A stretch of 64,000 nt of DNA. Origin: JBPRGG01 sp051418075. Lineage in GTDB: Bacteria; Bacteroidota; Bacteroidia; Cytophagales; Cyclobacteriaceae. The position numbers and the translations under genes were made by a program. Positions 9,235 to 18,616 of this stretch are shown piece after piece. The stretch covers positions 62,001 through 126,000 of the forward strand of contig JBPRGG010000132.1 of NCBI GenBank assembly GCA_051418075.1, in the 5' to 3' direction. Position 1 is the stretch's first letter. Every line of letters begins with the position of its first letter. A model generated the notes under the pieces. That model made no database searches. It was not told where the DNA came from and saw nothing but the letters and a program-made list of their open reading frames with translations.

Positions 9235-9864
9235 ATGGCTGAAAGTGTAAACAGAATAGTAATCGTAGAAGACAATGAAATAGTCAAGGATGGCTTTGAA
9301 TTGTTAATTGATAGTATGAGTCATAATAAGGTAGTGGGTTCCTACCTGAACTGTGAAGATGCTATAAAAAATCTTAACCATGATAAGCCAGATCTGATAT
9401 TGATGGACCTGGAACTGCCTGGGATGCATGGCCTGCAGGGTATCAAACATATCAAAAAAATCCTGCCACAAGTTAACATCCTGGTGATCACTGTTCATGA
9501 GAACAGTGAATTGGTTTTTGAATCCTTATGCTCCGGGGCCTGTGGTTATATTACGAAATCCACCAATTATCACCGTCTTTTGGATGCCATTGATGAAGCT
9601 ATGTCCGGGGGTGCTCCCATGAGCAGTAATATAGCCCGAATGGTGGTGGAATCATTCCAGAAAAATCAGAATTCTCCCCTGAGTGCCCGGGAAACAGAGG
9701 TTCTGGAACTTTTGGCTAAAGGTAAAAGTTATAGTGTGATCGCTAACGAACTATTTATCCATAAGGAAACAGTCAAATCCCATATAAAAAATATTTATTT
9801 CAAGCTTCAGGTTAATTCAAAAGCCGATGCCATTGAAAAGGCTATTAAGAATAAATTGATTTGA
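9235..9864 (+). CDS. NarL/FixJ-type response regulator
   Basis: Cytoplasmic transcription factor with an N-terminal receiver domain (about 1-125) and a C-terminal LuxR-type helix-turn-helix (about 145-205, LSARETEVLELLAKGKSYS then HKETVKSHIKNIYFKL). The receiver keeps the acidic pair EDN at the start, the phospho-acceptor D58 (LILMDLELPG), T86 and K108, so it should be phosphorylatable. It lies 20 bases after the propeller sensor gene and is very likely co-transcribed with it. Because the partner kinase lacks its phospho-acceptor His, another kinase or a small phosphodonor may charge this regulator. Plausible targets are the downstream SusC/SusD genes, by position only. Confidence 0.92.
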   Translation: MAESVNRIVIVEDNEIVKDGFELLIDSMSHNKVVGSYLNCEDAIKNLNHDKPDLILMDLELPGMHGLQGIKHIKKILPQVNILVITVHENSELVFESLCSGACGYITKSTNYHRLLDAIDEAMSGGAPMSSNIARMVVESFQKNQNSPLSARETEVLELLAKGKSYSVIANELFIHKETVKSHIKNIYFKLQVNSKADAIEKAIKNKLI

Positions 9865-10397
9865 TCCGCTGTTTGATTTTAAAAATGTGATTTATTAACC
9901 CAATCCAGGCTACCTGAATTTTGATTTTTTAAATAGCCCAGATCACCCTTAATTTTATTTCAGAATCAAGGCAATTTTGGTTAGTTTCATTTGCAAATCC
10001 ACATATCCCTGTCAGGAATCTCAGGCAGGAGTCGCTAACAAGGTGCCACGCCATCGGTCAGGACACTTTAGTGATGTGAAGTCTGCTTCATGAAGTAACC
10101 TGACCCGGAAAGAATGGCCGGATCAGTTGGGCTATTTTTCTAAAGCCTTCCATATCACCAAATTCCGCAAAAAAATACTACCTTCTGGGGGATGTTCATT
10201 TGAGCAAATTATCCCCATTTTTGAGTTAATTAAAATTTTATTCTATGAGTACAAGTCTGCTACTACATAATGTTTTAAAATTTCTATGGTTAGGCCTATT
10301 TTCCATTATAAATGCAGGCGGGTCATTATAAATAGAAAAAAAATAAAAGTCCATTTTGTAAATTTTTAAATGATGTTTTACTGATAAATTTTAGAGT
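9865..10397. other. Long leader region upstream of susC
   Basis: A 533-base stretch without a convincing ORF between the response regulator and the SusC gene. The 5' part (10005-10130) is clearly more GC-rich than its surroundings and has several nested inverted repeats, described as a separate candidate RNA. The 3' part (10200-10397) is AT-rich and should carry the susC promoter; TTTTGTAAATTTTTAAATG near 10355 is the most promoter-like piece but does not match the consensus well. Confidence 0.5.
10005..10140 (+). ncRNA. Candidate structured RNA or riboswitch-like leader
   Basis: Nested complementarity is visible: GGTCAGG (10056-10062) with CCTGACC (10099-10105) encloses two small hairpins, including TGAAG/CTTCA at 10077-10090. 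A competing hairpin pairs CTGA (10100-10103) and CCGG (10105-10108) with CCGG (10118-10121) and TCAG (10123-10126). GGCA/TGCC (10024-10027 with 10044-10047) forms a third stem. The two uses of CCTGACC exclude one another, as in switching RNAs. A T-rich stretch follows at 10134-10139. I could not match it to a named RNA family, and the strand is inferred from the downstream gene. Confidence 0.35.
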
Positions 10398-13300
10398 ATG
10401 AAGAAAAAGCTACATTTAGGATTGCTATTAGGAATCCTGTTGGTTTGGGCTCAGGCATTTGGGCAGGAACGGACGGTCACCGGCCAGGTGACTTCAGTGG
10501 AAGACGAAGAAGCTTTGCCAGGAGTTAATGTATTGTTAAAGGGTACAACTGCCGGAACCGTTACAGATATTAATGGTGAATACCGGATCAGTGTGCCTTC
10601 AACTGGTGGTACCCTGGTCTTTTCCTTTATTGGATATCAAACGGTAGAGCAGGAGATCGGCAACCGCAGCCAGGTGAATTTAGCCATGCGATCAGACGTG
10701 AAACAGCTGGGTGAGGTGGTTATTACGGCAGCCGGTATTCAGCGTGAATCAAGAAATCTTGGGTATAATGTGGAATACGTTGAATCGGAAAAAGTACAAC
10801 AGGTAGGAGAACCGGATCCGCTAAGGGCTCTACAGGGCAAAGTTCCAGGGTTGAATATTTCCAGTTCTACTGGTGCACCGGGTAGCGCTACCCGTATCAC
10901 CATTCGGGGAGTATCGTCCTTCTTTGGGAATAATGAACCTTTGTTTGTAGTAGATGGCACCCCTTATTATGCTGAACAATTTACTTCATATAATCAATTG
11001 ACTGGAGGAGCCTCCTATGCCACCCCTTTAAGCGCGCTGGATCCCAATGCTATTGAATCTATTACGGTATTAAAAGGTGGTGCTGCTGCATCTTTGTATG
11101 GTTCCAGGGCTGCTAATGGGGTAATCGTGATTACTACCAAGCAAGGCAGCGCCAAACCTTCCAACAAAGGCATGGAAGTTACTTTTAATACTTCCTATTC
11201 AATTGAAGAGATTGCCAATCTCCCGGAATACCAGAACACCTATGGTAATGGTACGGAGTTTCAATACCGCAACTCCAATGGTTCCTGGGGGCCGCGCTTT
11301 TCCCAAATTGATTCTGTAGCATCCTGGCCTCAATATCAAAATGCCGGAATCTTGGGTGCTAAAATTCCCTATGTACCCCGTCCGGACAACGTGAAAGACC
11401 TGTTCCGCCAGGGGCATGTGATAGATAACTCTCTGTCACTCAATGGGGGTAATGAAACTTCTTCTTTCAATGTTACTGCTTCTAACCTGCTGAATGAAGG
11501 ATACATTCCTAATTCTAAATTTGAAAGAACCAGTGTTGGGGTGGGGGGGAGATTTAATCTTGAAAACGGGGTGCAGATTGGCGGAAACCTGACTTATGCC
11601 TTAAGTAAGCAAAACGGCCCTTTATTTGGTGAGAGCGGCGCCCAGGACCCGGCTGCAGCTTCATCCTTTGCCAGAACTCTTTGGCTGGGCAGAACCTGGG
11701 ATACTTCTTTACCTTATGAAGATAAAGATGGCAATCCTTTGTTTTTTGTGAATGGGGTGGATCATCCCTTGTGGTCCTGGCATAATAATGGGGTCAGTAG
11801 TAATCTGGAGCGGGTAACAGCTAATGTTACGCTGGGTTATGACATCCTGGATTGGTTAAGGTTTGACTTCAGAGGAGGCGTGAATCAGTTTTCTGACCGA
11901 CGACAACAGATCTGGAACATAGGATCAGCCGGATATAGTGGAGTAGGAGCCATATTGGATGATGACATTAATTTCCAGGAGATTGAAATAAATGCTTTGC
12001 TGACAGTAAACCGCAGCCTGAGTGAAAAATTCAATTTTACCGGTATCGCTGGTTATAACATAAATCAACGGACTCAGGACCGCCAGTCAGTATTAGGCAA
12101 TACCATCATTGCTCCAGGCATTTTTGATATAGACAACACATCCACCCTGGTGCCATTTGGAGGTACCTACGAAAGAAGAAGATTATTGGGGACCTATGCA
12201 GATGTCACAGTTGGTTATGCAGATTATTTATACTTGAACCTGACCGGCCGTTCCGATTGGTCTTCTACATTACCTGAAGAAAACAATAACTACCTGTATG
12301 GATCTTCCAGTGTATCCTTTATTTTCACAGAACCTTTAAATCTCAGCGGGAATGTACTCAATGAAGGTAAATTAAGGGCCAGTGTGGCCCGGGTGGGTAA
12401 TGATGCAGATCCTTATCAAACCATTAACCTTTTTAATGTAAACATGGGAGCCAATACCAACCTGATAGGTGCTTTACGTGAGAATGACTATCCTTTCCGT
12501 GGCGTTTCCGCCACCACCAGGGACGTTGTAGCTTATGATCCTGACCTTTCCCCTGAATTCACCACAGAATATGAATTAGGAACAGAACTGGTCTTTTTCA
12601 CCAACAGGATCAATCTGGACTTTACCTATTATTACCGGAAAACTACCGATATCATTGCCAACATCAGTTTGCCCAATTCATCAGGTTATGAACAATTCTT
12701 AACCAATATAGGGGAAATGGAGAACCGGGGAATAGAAATTGGCTTAGGTATCACCCCATTAGATCTGCCTAATGGGTTTAACTGGAATATTTTTACTACC
12801 TACACCCAAAATCGTAACAAGGTGCTTTCCCTGGTGGATGGGGTGGAAAGAATCAATGTACGGAATTTGTTTGGTGGAGGGATTACCCCAGTGATAGAAC
12901 CAGGACAACCTTACGGCATTCTTCGAGGTTCCTATGCTGCCAGAGATGAGGAAGGTAATTACCTGATTGATCCGGCTGACGGGATGTTGATTGAAGCGCC
13001 AACTTTTAAGAAAATTGGTGACCCAAACCCTGACTTCCTGTTGGGCCTGACCAATACATTTTCTTTTAAAGGATTCACCCTGAACGTCCTGATGGATTAC
13101 CGGCATGGAGGTGACATTTATTCTACTACGGTAGAAAGACTATTGGGACGTGGTGTAACCAAAGATACTGAAAACCGTGAGGCATCAAGGATCATTCCGG
13201 GATATTTTGGTGATGTAAATACCGGTCTGCCTTTACTGGATGAAAATGGCAATAAGATTCCTAATACCATACAAGTGAGTACCAATGATCTTTATTTTCA

Positions 13301-13610
13301 GAATGGTGCCGGTTCTTTTGCCATCAATGCAGAGGATGATGCCACGGTCTATGATGGAACAGTAGTCAGGTTAAGAGAAATTTCCCTGGGATATCAACTT
13401 CCTAAAAACCTGCTGGAAAGAACCCCTTTTGGTACGGCCAGACTTACCTTGTTAGGACGTAACTTGTGGTACAATGCTCCCAACGTGCCGGAATTCACCA
13501 ATTTCGACCCGGAAGTAAATGGATTTGGTTCCACCAATACCCAGGGCCTTGATTACGCTTCGGCTCCCACCAGCCGTAGGTACGGGGTTAATTTAATGTT
13601 TACATTTTAA
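10398..13610 (+). CDS. SusC/RagA-family TonB-linked outer-membrane transporter
   Basis: Outer-membrane beta-barrel that imports oligosaccharides or similar nutrients with its SusD partner, using TonB energy. Signal peptide 1-22 (ends QAFGQ), a carboxypeptidase-regulatory-like domain at about 25-110 (VTGQVTSVEDEEALPGVNV), a TonB plug at about 115-240 with the typical GVSSFFGNNEPLFVVDG and AIESITVLKGGAAASLYGSR, then a barrel of about 800 residues ending in an aromatic (MFTF). The length of 1070 is usual. The SusD gene starts 19 bases later. The substrate cannot be read from the sequence; it may be induced by the sensor pair just upstream. Confidence 0.95.
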   Translation: MKKKLHLGLLLGILLVWAQAFGQERTVTGQVTSVEDEEALPGVNVLLKGTTAGTVTDINGEYRISVPSTGGTLVFSFIGYQTVEQEIGNRSQVNLAMRSDVKQLGEVVITAAGIQRESRNLGYNVEYVESEKVQQVGEPDPLRALQGKVPGLNISSSTGAPGSATRITIRGVSSFFGNNEPLFVVDGTPYYAEQFTSYNQLTGGASYATPLSALDPNAIESITVLKGGAAASLYGSRAANGVIVITTKQGSAKPSNKGMEVTFNTSYSIEEIANLPEYQNTYGNGTEFQYRNSNGSWGPRFSQIDSVASWPQYQNAGILGAKIPYVPRPDNVKDLFRQGHVIDNSLSLNGGNETSSFNVTASNLLNEGYIPNSKFERTSVGVGGRFNLENGVQIGGNLTYALSKQNGPLFGESGAQDPAAASSFARTLWLGRTWDTSLPYEDKDGNPLFFVNGVDHPLWSWHNNGVSSNLERVTANVTLGYDILDWLRFDFRGGVNQFSDRRQQIWNIGSAGYSGVGAILDDDINFQEIEINALLTVNRSLSEKFNFTGIAGYNINQRTQDRQSVLGNTIIAPGIFDIDNTSTLVPFGGTYERRRLLGTYADVTVGYADYLYLNLTGRSDWSSTLPEENNNYLYGSSSVSFIFTEPLNLSGNVLNEGKLRASVARVGNDADPYQTINLFNVNMGANTNLIGALRENDYPFRGVSATTRDVVAYDPDLSPEFTTEYELGTELVFFTNRINLDFTYYYRKTTDIIANISLPNSSGYEQFLTNIGEMENRGIEIGLGITPLDLPNGFNWNIFTTYTQNRNKVLSLVDGVERINVRNLFGGGITPVIEPGQPYGILRGSYAARDEEGNYLIDPADGMLIEAPTFKKIGDPNPDFLLGLTNTFSFKGFTLNVLMDYRHGGDIYSTTVERLLGRGVTKDTENREASRIIPGYFGDVNTGLPLLDENGNKIPNTIQVSTNDLYFQNGAGSFAINAEDDATVYDGTVVRLREISLGYQLPKNLLERTPFGTARLTLLGRNLWYNAPNVPEFTNFDPEVNGFGSTNTQGLDYASAPTSRRYGVNLMFTF

Positions 13611-13629
13611 TTCAAACAGATTTTAGAAA

Positions 13630-15240
13630 ATGAAACACTTACATAGATTTTTATCAATATTACTGATACTATTCCTTTTGATGGGATGTGAGAATTATCT
13701 GGACATCAATGAAGATCCCAATAATCCCACAGAAACATCCACCGCATTATTATTGCCCAGTGCAGAAATCAACCTGGTAACTGCAGTGGGAATGGGTACT
13801 TCCGGATTATCCTCTTACCTTTCGGTGTATATGCATCAAACTACCAGAAGGGCCGCTTTTGATGCTTATAATGCTGATGGTACCGATTTTGCTATTCAGC
13901 AGGCCTGGTCACAGTTTTATTCTCAGGGTTTGCAGGATATTAAAGAATTACAGCAAATAGCTGTCCAGGAAGGATCTCCCCATTATTATGGACTGGGTCA
14001 GATCCTTAAGGCTTATGCCTATAGCGTGATGGTGGATGTTTGGGGGGATATTCCATTTTCTACAGCCAATGATTTTCCAGGCACCCTTTATCCTGAAGTC
14101 ACCGATGATGAAACCGTCTATAATGAAATATTCAATATGATCGAAACCGGAATTGACAGCCTGAATGCTGAAAATTCCTTTCAATCCCCGGGAGGAGAAG
14201 ACCTGCTTTATGAAGGAGATCTGGAATTGTGGCAAAAGTTTGCCAATACTTTGAAACTAAAGCTGTATAATCAGATCAGGCTTACTACGGATGTAAGCGC
14301 AGAAGTACAGGCGCTTTTAACTGAGGATAACCTGATCAGTGGACCGGAAGAGGATTTTCAATTGGTATATGGTACTTCAGTAAGTCCGGAAAACCGAAAT
14401 CCGGGATTTATTGCCGATTATCCGGCTCCCCAGCGGGTATTTTATGTCAGTGTCTGGTTCTATCAAACCCTGGTGGGAAAAAACAACAACATACTCACTG
14501 GGATCAATGATCCAAGATTACCCTATTATTTCTTCAATCAATTAAATGGAAATGAACCGGAGAACCCGGAAGAATACAAGGATGGAGATTTTCTTTCCAT
14601 CTATTTTGGCTCAACCGGGCCCAATCAGGGAGGAAGTCAGGATAATTCACAAACCGTTTTGGGCTTATACCCCTACGGCGGGAAATATGATGATGACACA
14701 GGAGGATCAGTAGATCAGAACAGTGCTTCCGGTGCTGTCCCACAAAGAATCCTGACCTATACCGACAGATTGTTTATTGAAGCTGAACTGGCCCTGGCCG
14801 GTGTAACAAATGCCAATGACAGTACCCTTTTTCATGAGGCGATGCTGGCTGCCTTTGATAAGCTATCTGAAATCGTAGATCTTGAAAATGGAACCGGTGT
14901 ACAATCAGTACCTGACCTGGAAGAAGAAACAATTAGTGACTACGTAAACCTGATAGTAGCTCAATATAGCCAGGCTGGCCAGGAAAGAAAACTGGAGATG
15001 TTGATGACCCAGAAGTGGATTGCTTCATTTGGCTATTCCATTGATCAATACAATGATTACCGTCGCACCGGATATCCTGTTTTATATAATCCGGATACCG
15101 ACAACATACCTTTTACAAATTCGGAAGGACCATTTCCCATGTCCCTTCCTTATTCGCAAAGGGAGATAGAGCTGAACTCTAACAATATTCAGCAAAAAAA
15201 TGATCTGACTCAGTTTAAAGTTTTTTGGGACGTAAATTAA
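13630..15240 (+). CDS. SusD/RagB-family nutrient-binding lipoprotein
   Basis: Surface-exposed lipoprotein that lids the SusC barrel and binds the substrate. A lipobox ends the signal peptide (LLMGC, Cys at about 20), followed by the usual ENYLDINEDPNNPTE start typical of the SusD-like_2 group. The interior is helix-rich (TPR-like), including YYGLGQILKAYAYSVMVDVWGD, a segment well conserved in this family; the C-terminal part has KWIASFGYSIDQYNDYRRTGYP. The length of 536 is normal. It sits between SusC (19 bases) and the SusE-like gene (12 bases), so the four genes from 10398 to 16914 are probably one operon. Confidence 0.93.
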   Translation: MKHLHRFLSILLILFLLMGCENYLDINEDPNNPTETSTALLLPSAEINLVTAVGMGTSGLSSYLSVYMHQTTRRAAFDAYNADGTDFAIQQAWSQFYSQGLQDIKELQQIAVQEGSPHYYGLGQILKAYAYSVMVDVWGDIPFSTANDFPGTLYPEVTDDETVYNEIFNMIETGIDSLNAENSFQSPGGEDLLYEGDLELWQKFANTLKLKLYNQIRLTTDVSAEVQALLTEDNLISGPEEDFQLVYGTSVSPENRNPGFIADYPAPQRVFYVSVWFYQTLVGKNNNILTGINDPRLPYYFFNQLNGNEPENPEEYKDGDFLSIYFGSTGPNQGGSQDNSQTVLGLYPYGGKYDDDTGGSVDQNSASGAVPQRILTYTDRLFIEAELALAGVTNANDSTLFHEAMLAAFDKLSEIVDLENGTGVQSVPDLEEETISDYVNLIVAQYSQAGQERKLEMLMTQKWIASFGYSIDQYNDYRRTGYPVLYNPDTDNIPFTNSEGPFPMSLPYSQREIELNSNNIQQKNDLTQFKVFWDVN

Positions 15241-15252
15241 AAGATTGCAAAA

Positions 15253-16140
15253 ATGAAAAATAGGATATTAATTTATTTATTGGCAGGTGTTACGGTCTTG
15301 TTGAGTAATGCCTGTGGAAGTGAAGATGAGGTGGCCGAAATACCCCAAGGAGCCATGGTATATTTTAACCAGAATGAAAATGATACTCCTTTTATTGATT
15401 TTCTGGATTTGAACAATACCAACCTGGACTTCACAGTAAGTTTTGAGGATGCTATAGGGCGGGATCTGGAGTTTGAACCGGTAGAATATGTGGATATTAC
15501 CATGCTCTATACCAATACGTCCGAAGGCACAACCCACAAAGTAGTAGTGGAACAGGTGAATAGTCTACCCAAATCCTATACCATCACCCTGGATCAGTTG
15601 CTTGGCCTGTATGATCCCAGTGAAGTAGCACGTGACACGCTTCAACCAGGGGATAATCTGCAGGTGACAGTTGACATCATGTTGCAAAACGGTACATTCC
15701 TGAGCGGCTGGAGTGGTGCATTAATTGACAAAACTCCCGCCTCCATTTACTCAGTTTTAATTGATTATCCGGTTACTTGTTCATCCAGCCTGGCTGGCAC
15801 ATACACTTTAAAATTAGTAGAAGGTGCTAATGGTGAAGTTCAGGAGTTGAAGGATGTAAATATTACTGAAATAGGTCCGGGGCAGTACATGATTGATGAT
15901 ATCACGATGGACATATTCGGTCCGGATTTTCCGATAGCTTATCCGTTCTCAGATGTCTGCGGGCAAATTGTTCCGGGAGCACAATCACGTGATTTTGGCT
16001 CGGCTGTAGTGGTTAAGGATGCCGGTGGATCCAGTGTAAATCTGGAAACTGGTGAAATTACTTTTAACCTGGAGTATATTGCTCCCAGCTGTTGCGGTCT
16101 GGAAGGATTAAAGTTTAAATTCACTGCCGTACCTCAATAG
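15253..16140 (+). CDS. SusE/F-like surface lipoprotein, uncharacterised
   Basis: Third gene of the SusCD operon. The signal peptide has a lipobox (LLSNAC, Cys about 21). The mature protein of about 275 residues is beta-rich: an N-terminal half that resembles an Ig-like fold (YFNQNENDTPF to KSYTITLDQLLGLY) and a C-terminal half starting at CSSSLAGTYTL that resembles the DUF-type domain often found in SusE-like binding proteins. Cysteines recur in the C-terminal half (DVCGQ, SCCGL). By position it is likely to help bind the same ligand at the cell surface; the ligand is unknown and the assignment to SusE is by context. Confidence 0.7.
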   Translation: MKNRILIYLLAGVTVLLSNACGSEDEVAEIPQGAMVYFNQNENDTPFIDFLDLNNTNLDFTVSFEDAIGRDLEFEPVEYVDITMLYTNTSEGTTHKVVVEQVNSLPKSYTITLDQLLGLYDPSEVARDTLQPGDNLQVTVDIMLQNGTFLSGWSGALIDKTPASIYSVLIDYPVTCSSSLAGTYTLKLVEGANGEVQELKDVNITEIGPGQYMIDDITMDIFGPDFPIAYPFSDVCGQIVPGAQSRDFGSAVVVKDAGGSSVNLETGEITFNLEYIAPSCCGLEGLKFKFTAVPQ

Positions 16141-16149
16141 TTTAATGAT

Positions 16150-16914
16150 ATGCAGGATAATGAATTGCCATTAAAGGGTGATTCATTTTCCTTTTCTATA
16201 ATGAATCAAATCATGAAACAATTCTATTTGTTATTGTTATTTTTGTATCCATTGGCACACTTGTCCTTGGGACAAAATCATAATCAAGCGGTGAATGTCA
16301 CAGACCTGGTAAGCTCCAATTATTATTTTGTAAATCTGCCTGTAAAAAGTCCCGGTAAAGTGAAGTCGTTATATCTCAATGAAAAATGGGAATCCGGTAA
16401 TTTTAAGTTGAAGGATACAGTTTTAAAAGATTATCCCGTTCGTTATGACTGGATTAACAAAGTTTTAGAGATCAGACATGGACGGTCTGTGAAATTATGC
16501 TATAACAATTTACTGAATTATTTGGAATATACTTCCGGTCCTTATAAATCAAGACTTTTTGTCAATACCCGCAATTTTTCAGAAGTTCCCCCCAGGCTGA
16601 GGAATGAAATGGCAGAGGTGATCTGCTCCGGAAAAATGAGCTTATTAAAATCATTCGAGGTAGACTTTCTGATGCCTACCTACAATCCGGCCCTGGATAT
16701 AGGAGAAAAAGAGGAAAAGCCGGTGTTAAAGACTGAATATTATGTTGCCAAAGGTAATAAAATGGAGGAGATGGTATTTGGCCGGAAAAAATTTTATCAG
16801 CTTTTTGGTCATAATGCAGATGAAGTAAAACAATTTGTAAAAAAACATAAATTGCATTTAAAAAAAGAAGAAGATCTGGCCCGGATCTTTGACTACTACA
16901 ATCAGCTGGAATGA
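16150..16914 (+). CDS. Secreted conserved protein of unknown function at the end of the SusCD operon
   Basis: The longest frame starts at 16150, but a proper signal peptide (KQFYLLLLFLYPLAHLSLG) begins only at the ATG at 16213, with another ATG at 16201, so translation probably starts at 16213 or 16201. The mature protein, about 215 residues, is rich in Lys and Tyr and has no motif I recognise. The C-terminal quarter (KKFYQLFGHNADEVKQFVKKHKLHLKKEEDLARIF) looks helical and resembles the end of several Bacteroidota periplasmic proteins. It follows the SusE-like gene by 9 bases. No enzyme function can be proposed. Confidence 0.6.
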   Translation: MQDNELPLKGDSFSFSIMNQIMKQFYLLLLFLYPLAHLSLGQNHNQAVNVTDLVSSNYYFVNLPVKSPGKVKSLYLNEKWESGNFKLKDTVLKDYPVRYDWINKVLEIRHGRSVKLCYNNLLNYLEYTSGPYKSRLFVNTRNFSEVPPRLRNEMAEVICSGKMSLLKSFEVDFLMPTYNPALDIGEKEEKPVLKTEYYVAKGNKMEEMVFGRKKFYQLFGHNADEVKQFVKKHKLHLKKEEDLARIFDYYNQLE

Positions 16915-16960
16915 TGAGCGTATGATTTAAAAAGGAAATGAATTAGCTAGCCCGTATTTA

Positions 16961-16992
16961 TTGCCTGTTTCCCGATAGATTGATTATATTTG
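16961..16992 (+). promoter_or_regulatory. Bacteroidota-type promoter of the tRNA-Val gene
   Basis: TTG at 16961-16963, a 21-base spacer and TATATTTG at 16985-16992 match the phylum's TTG / TAnnTTTG promoter (sigma-ABfr type). The tRNA begins 11 bases after the -7 box. Confidence 0.75.
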
Positions 16993-17002
16993 CAATGATT
17001 TA

Positions 17003-17077
17003 GGGCATTTAGCTCAGTTGGTTTAGAGCACTATCTTGACAGGGTAGGGGTCGCTGGTTCGAATCCAGTAATGCCCA
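17003..17077 (+). tRNA. tRNA-Val (anticodon GAC)
   Basis: A full cloverleaf can be drawn: acceptor stem GGGCATT with AATGCCC plus discriminator A, D-arm with AGCTCAGTTGG, anticodon stem CTATC/GGTAG with loop TTGACAG (anticodon GAC, reading GUC/GUU), and T-arm with GGTTCGAATCC. CCA is not encoded: the sequence after the discriminator A is CTAAG. A good promoter is present upstream. Confidence 0.95.
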
Positions 17078-17277
17078 CTAAGTTTTTGTTTCTCCTCAGT
17101 GTATAAATGAAGTGATGCCTCGATAGGAAGTGAGTGGTTTTTTTATCTCTATCAACTTCCTGACTTTCAACATCAAGTGAAAAAAATCCTTGAAACACCA
17201 GACTTTCAAAAATAAATTGTCAGCCAGTCCCTGGATCTGCTTTGTACAATAAAGAAGATATAATTACAGATTTGTAG

Positions 17278-18474
17278 ATGCTAAGTTTAATAGACTGGCA
17301 GAACAAAGAAAAGGTTGCCAGTTTGCAATTGATGTTTATTATGATAACAGCTATTATGACACTCTTGATCAAGTATGCTTTTATTCAGGGGCTGCTCCTT
17401 TCATTTTGGCTGATGATCAGCAAGCGCCAGTTTGTATTTGCTGCATTTTTCTTGTCGGTCAGTTATCTGCTTATGGTCTATCTGTTGGAAGTAGAAGGCT
17501 GGTACAGGCAAATACCTCACTTGCTCTGGACTAATGTTCCATTCTGGTTTTTATTAGCACCCTTACTTTTTTTGCAAACCCGTACCACCATGTCTGTTCA
17601 GTGTGGACGGCAATGGAAAAATTTGTTACACTTTTTTCCCGCAGCCGGAGCCTTTCTGTACATGCTGCCTTTTTACACACAAACGGCTCCTGAAAAAATA
17701 AGAATATTTGAAGGGTTCTATTCCCAGGAAAAGATCGTGGACTTTGTACAAATGGCTTATCTGCTGCAGATGATTATGTATGCTTTTTTGGGTAAGCAAT
17801 GGCTGAAAAAGATCATTGGACGATTTAAAAACCGGCTTTCTAATTCGGACCTTGTTAACCTTAACCTGCTCAGTACCACCTATTATTTCCTGGGGGCTTA
17901 TATAATGTTAGCAGCGGTGTTATCAGTGGTGCTGAGCTTTTTTACTGTTGCCGGATTGTCTCTTTATATCCTGGCATTTCTGTTATTGTCTTTTACCATC
18001 ATTACCGCTACCCTGATTTTTATGAATGCAGGAGTCAACCAGCCAGCTTTTGCTGAACAGATTAGTCAACTGCTGGATGAAGAAGATTCTTCAATCTCAC
18101 CGAAATATGTCAACAGTTCTCTTTCCCGGAGTAATATGCAAAACATTCTGGATCAGGTGGAAATTGTAGTTAAAAAACAGCAGTTATACAAAAACCCAGA
18201 ACTTAAAATGGCTGAGCTATCTGCTTTCACTCAAATTCCATCTCATCATATTTCCCAATCCCTTAACCAACTGCTAAAAAAAAGCTTTTTCACATATATC
18301 AACATTCATCGGGTTGAGGCAGTTAAAGAACAGTTACAGCAGGGCCAGCACCAATCACTTACATTAATGGCTATAGCCGAATCGTGTGGTTTTCGCAGTG
18401 AAAGTTCTTTCTACCGCATCTTCAAATCTCATACCGGTCTGACCCCTAAAGCTTATATCAGGCAGTATACTTAG
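17278..18474 (+). CDS. Membrane-anchored AraC-family transcriptional regulator
   Basis: The N-terminal 250 residues are hydrophobic with about seven to eight predicted membrane helices; the C-terminal 110 residues form an AraC-type double helix-turn-helix (MAELSAFTQIPSHHISQSL and MAIAESCGFRSESSFYRIF, ending TGLTPKAYIRQYT). This architecture is common in Bacteroidota and suggests a regulator that senses a signal in or across the membrane. The first ATG is used here; the ATG at 17332 (MFIMITAIM) gives a more natural membrane-protein start. The gene stands alone between the tRNA and the beta-lactamase-like gene, which lies 142 bases downstream and is a plausible target by position. Confidence 0.88.
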   Translation: MLSLIDWQNKEKVASLQLMFIMITAIMTLLIKYAFIQGLLLSFWLMISKRQFVFAAFFLSVSYLLMVYLLEVEGWYRQIPHLLWTNVPFWFLLAPLLFLQTRTTMSVQCGRQWKNLLHFFPAAGAFLYMLPFYTQTAPEKIRIFEGFYSQEKIVDFVQMAYLLQMIMYAFLGKQWLKKIIGRFKNRLSNSDLVNLNLLSTTYYFLGAYIMLAAVLSVVLSFFTVAGLSLYILAFLLLSFTIITATLIFMNAGVNQPAFAEQISQLLDEEDSSISPKYVNSSLSRSNMQNILDQVEIVVKKQQLYKNPELKMAELSAFTQIPSHHISQSLNQLLKKSFFTYINIHRVEAVKEQLQQGQHQSLTLMAIAESCGFRSESSFYRIFKSHTGLTPKAYIRQYT

Positions 18475-18616
18475 CCCCATTCATTACTCTTATCCAATTA
18501 AATGACAGTAAGTAGTACTGCCAAAAGGCATCATCTGAAATCTTTTAATGTAATATTGTAAAAAGGCAAATTAGATAGATTTTTTTAGTACTGAAACCTT
18601 CAAAACCCGAATTATC

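Noticed and set aside
10005..10140. SRP RNA, TPP, cobalamin or SAM riboswitch
   Set aside because: Short similarities exist (for example ACCTGACCCGG), but the defining conserved loops of these families are not present in the right order; kept only as an unassigned structured RNA.
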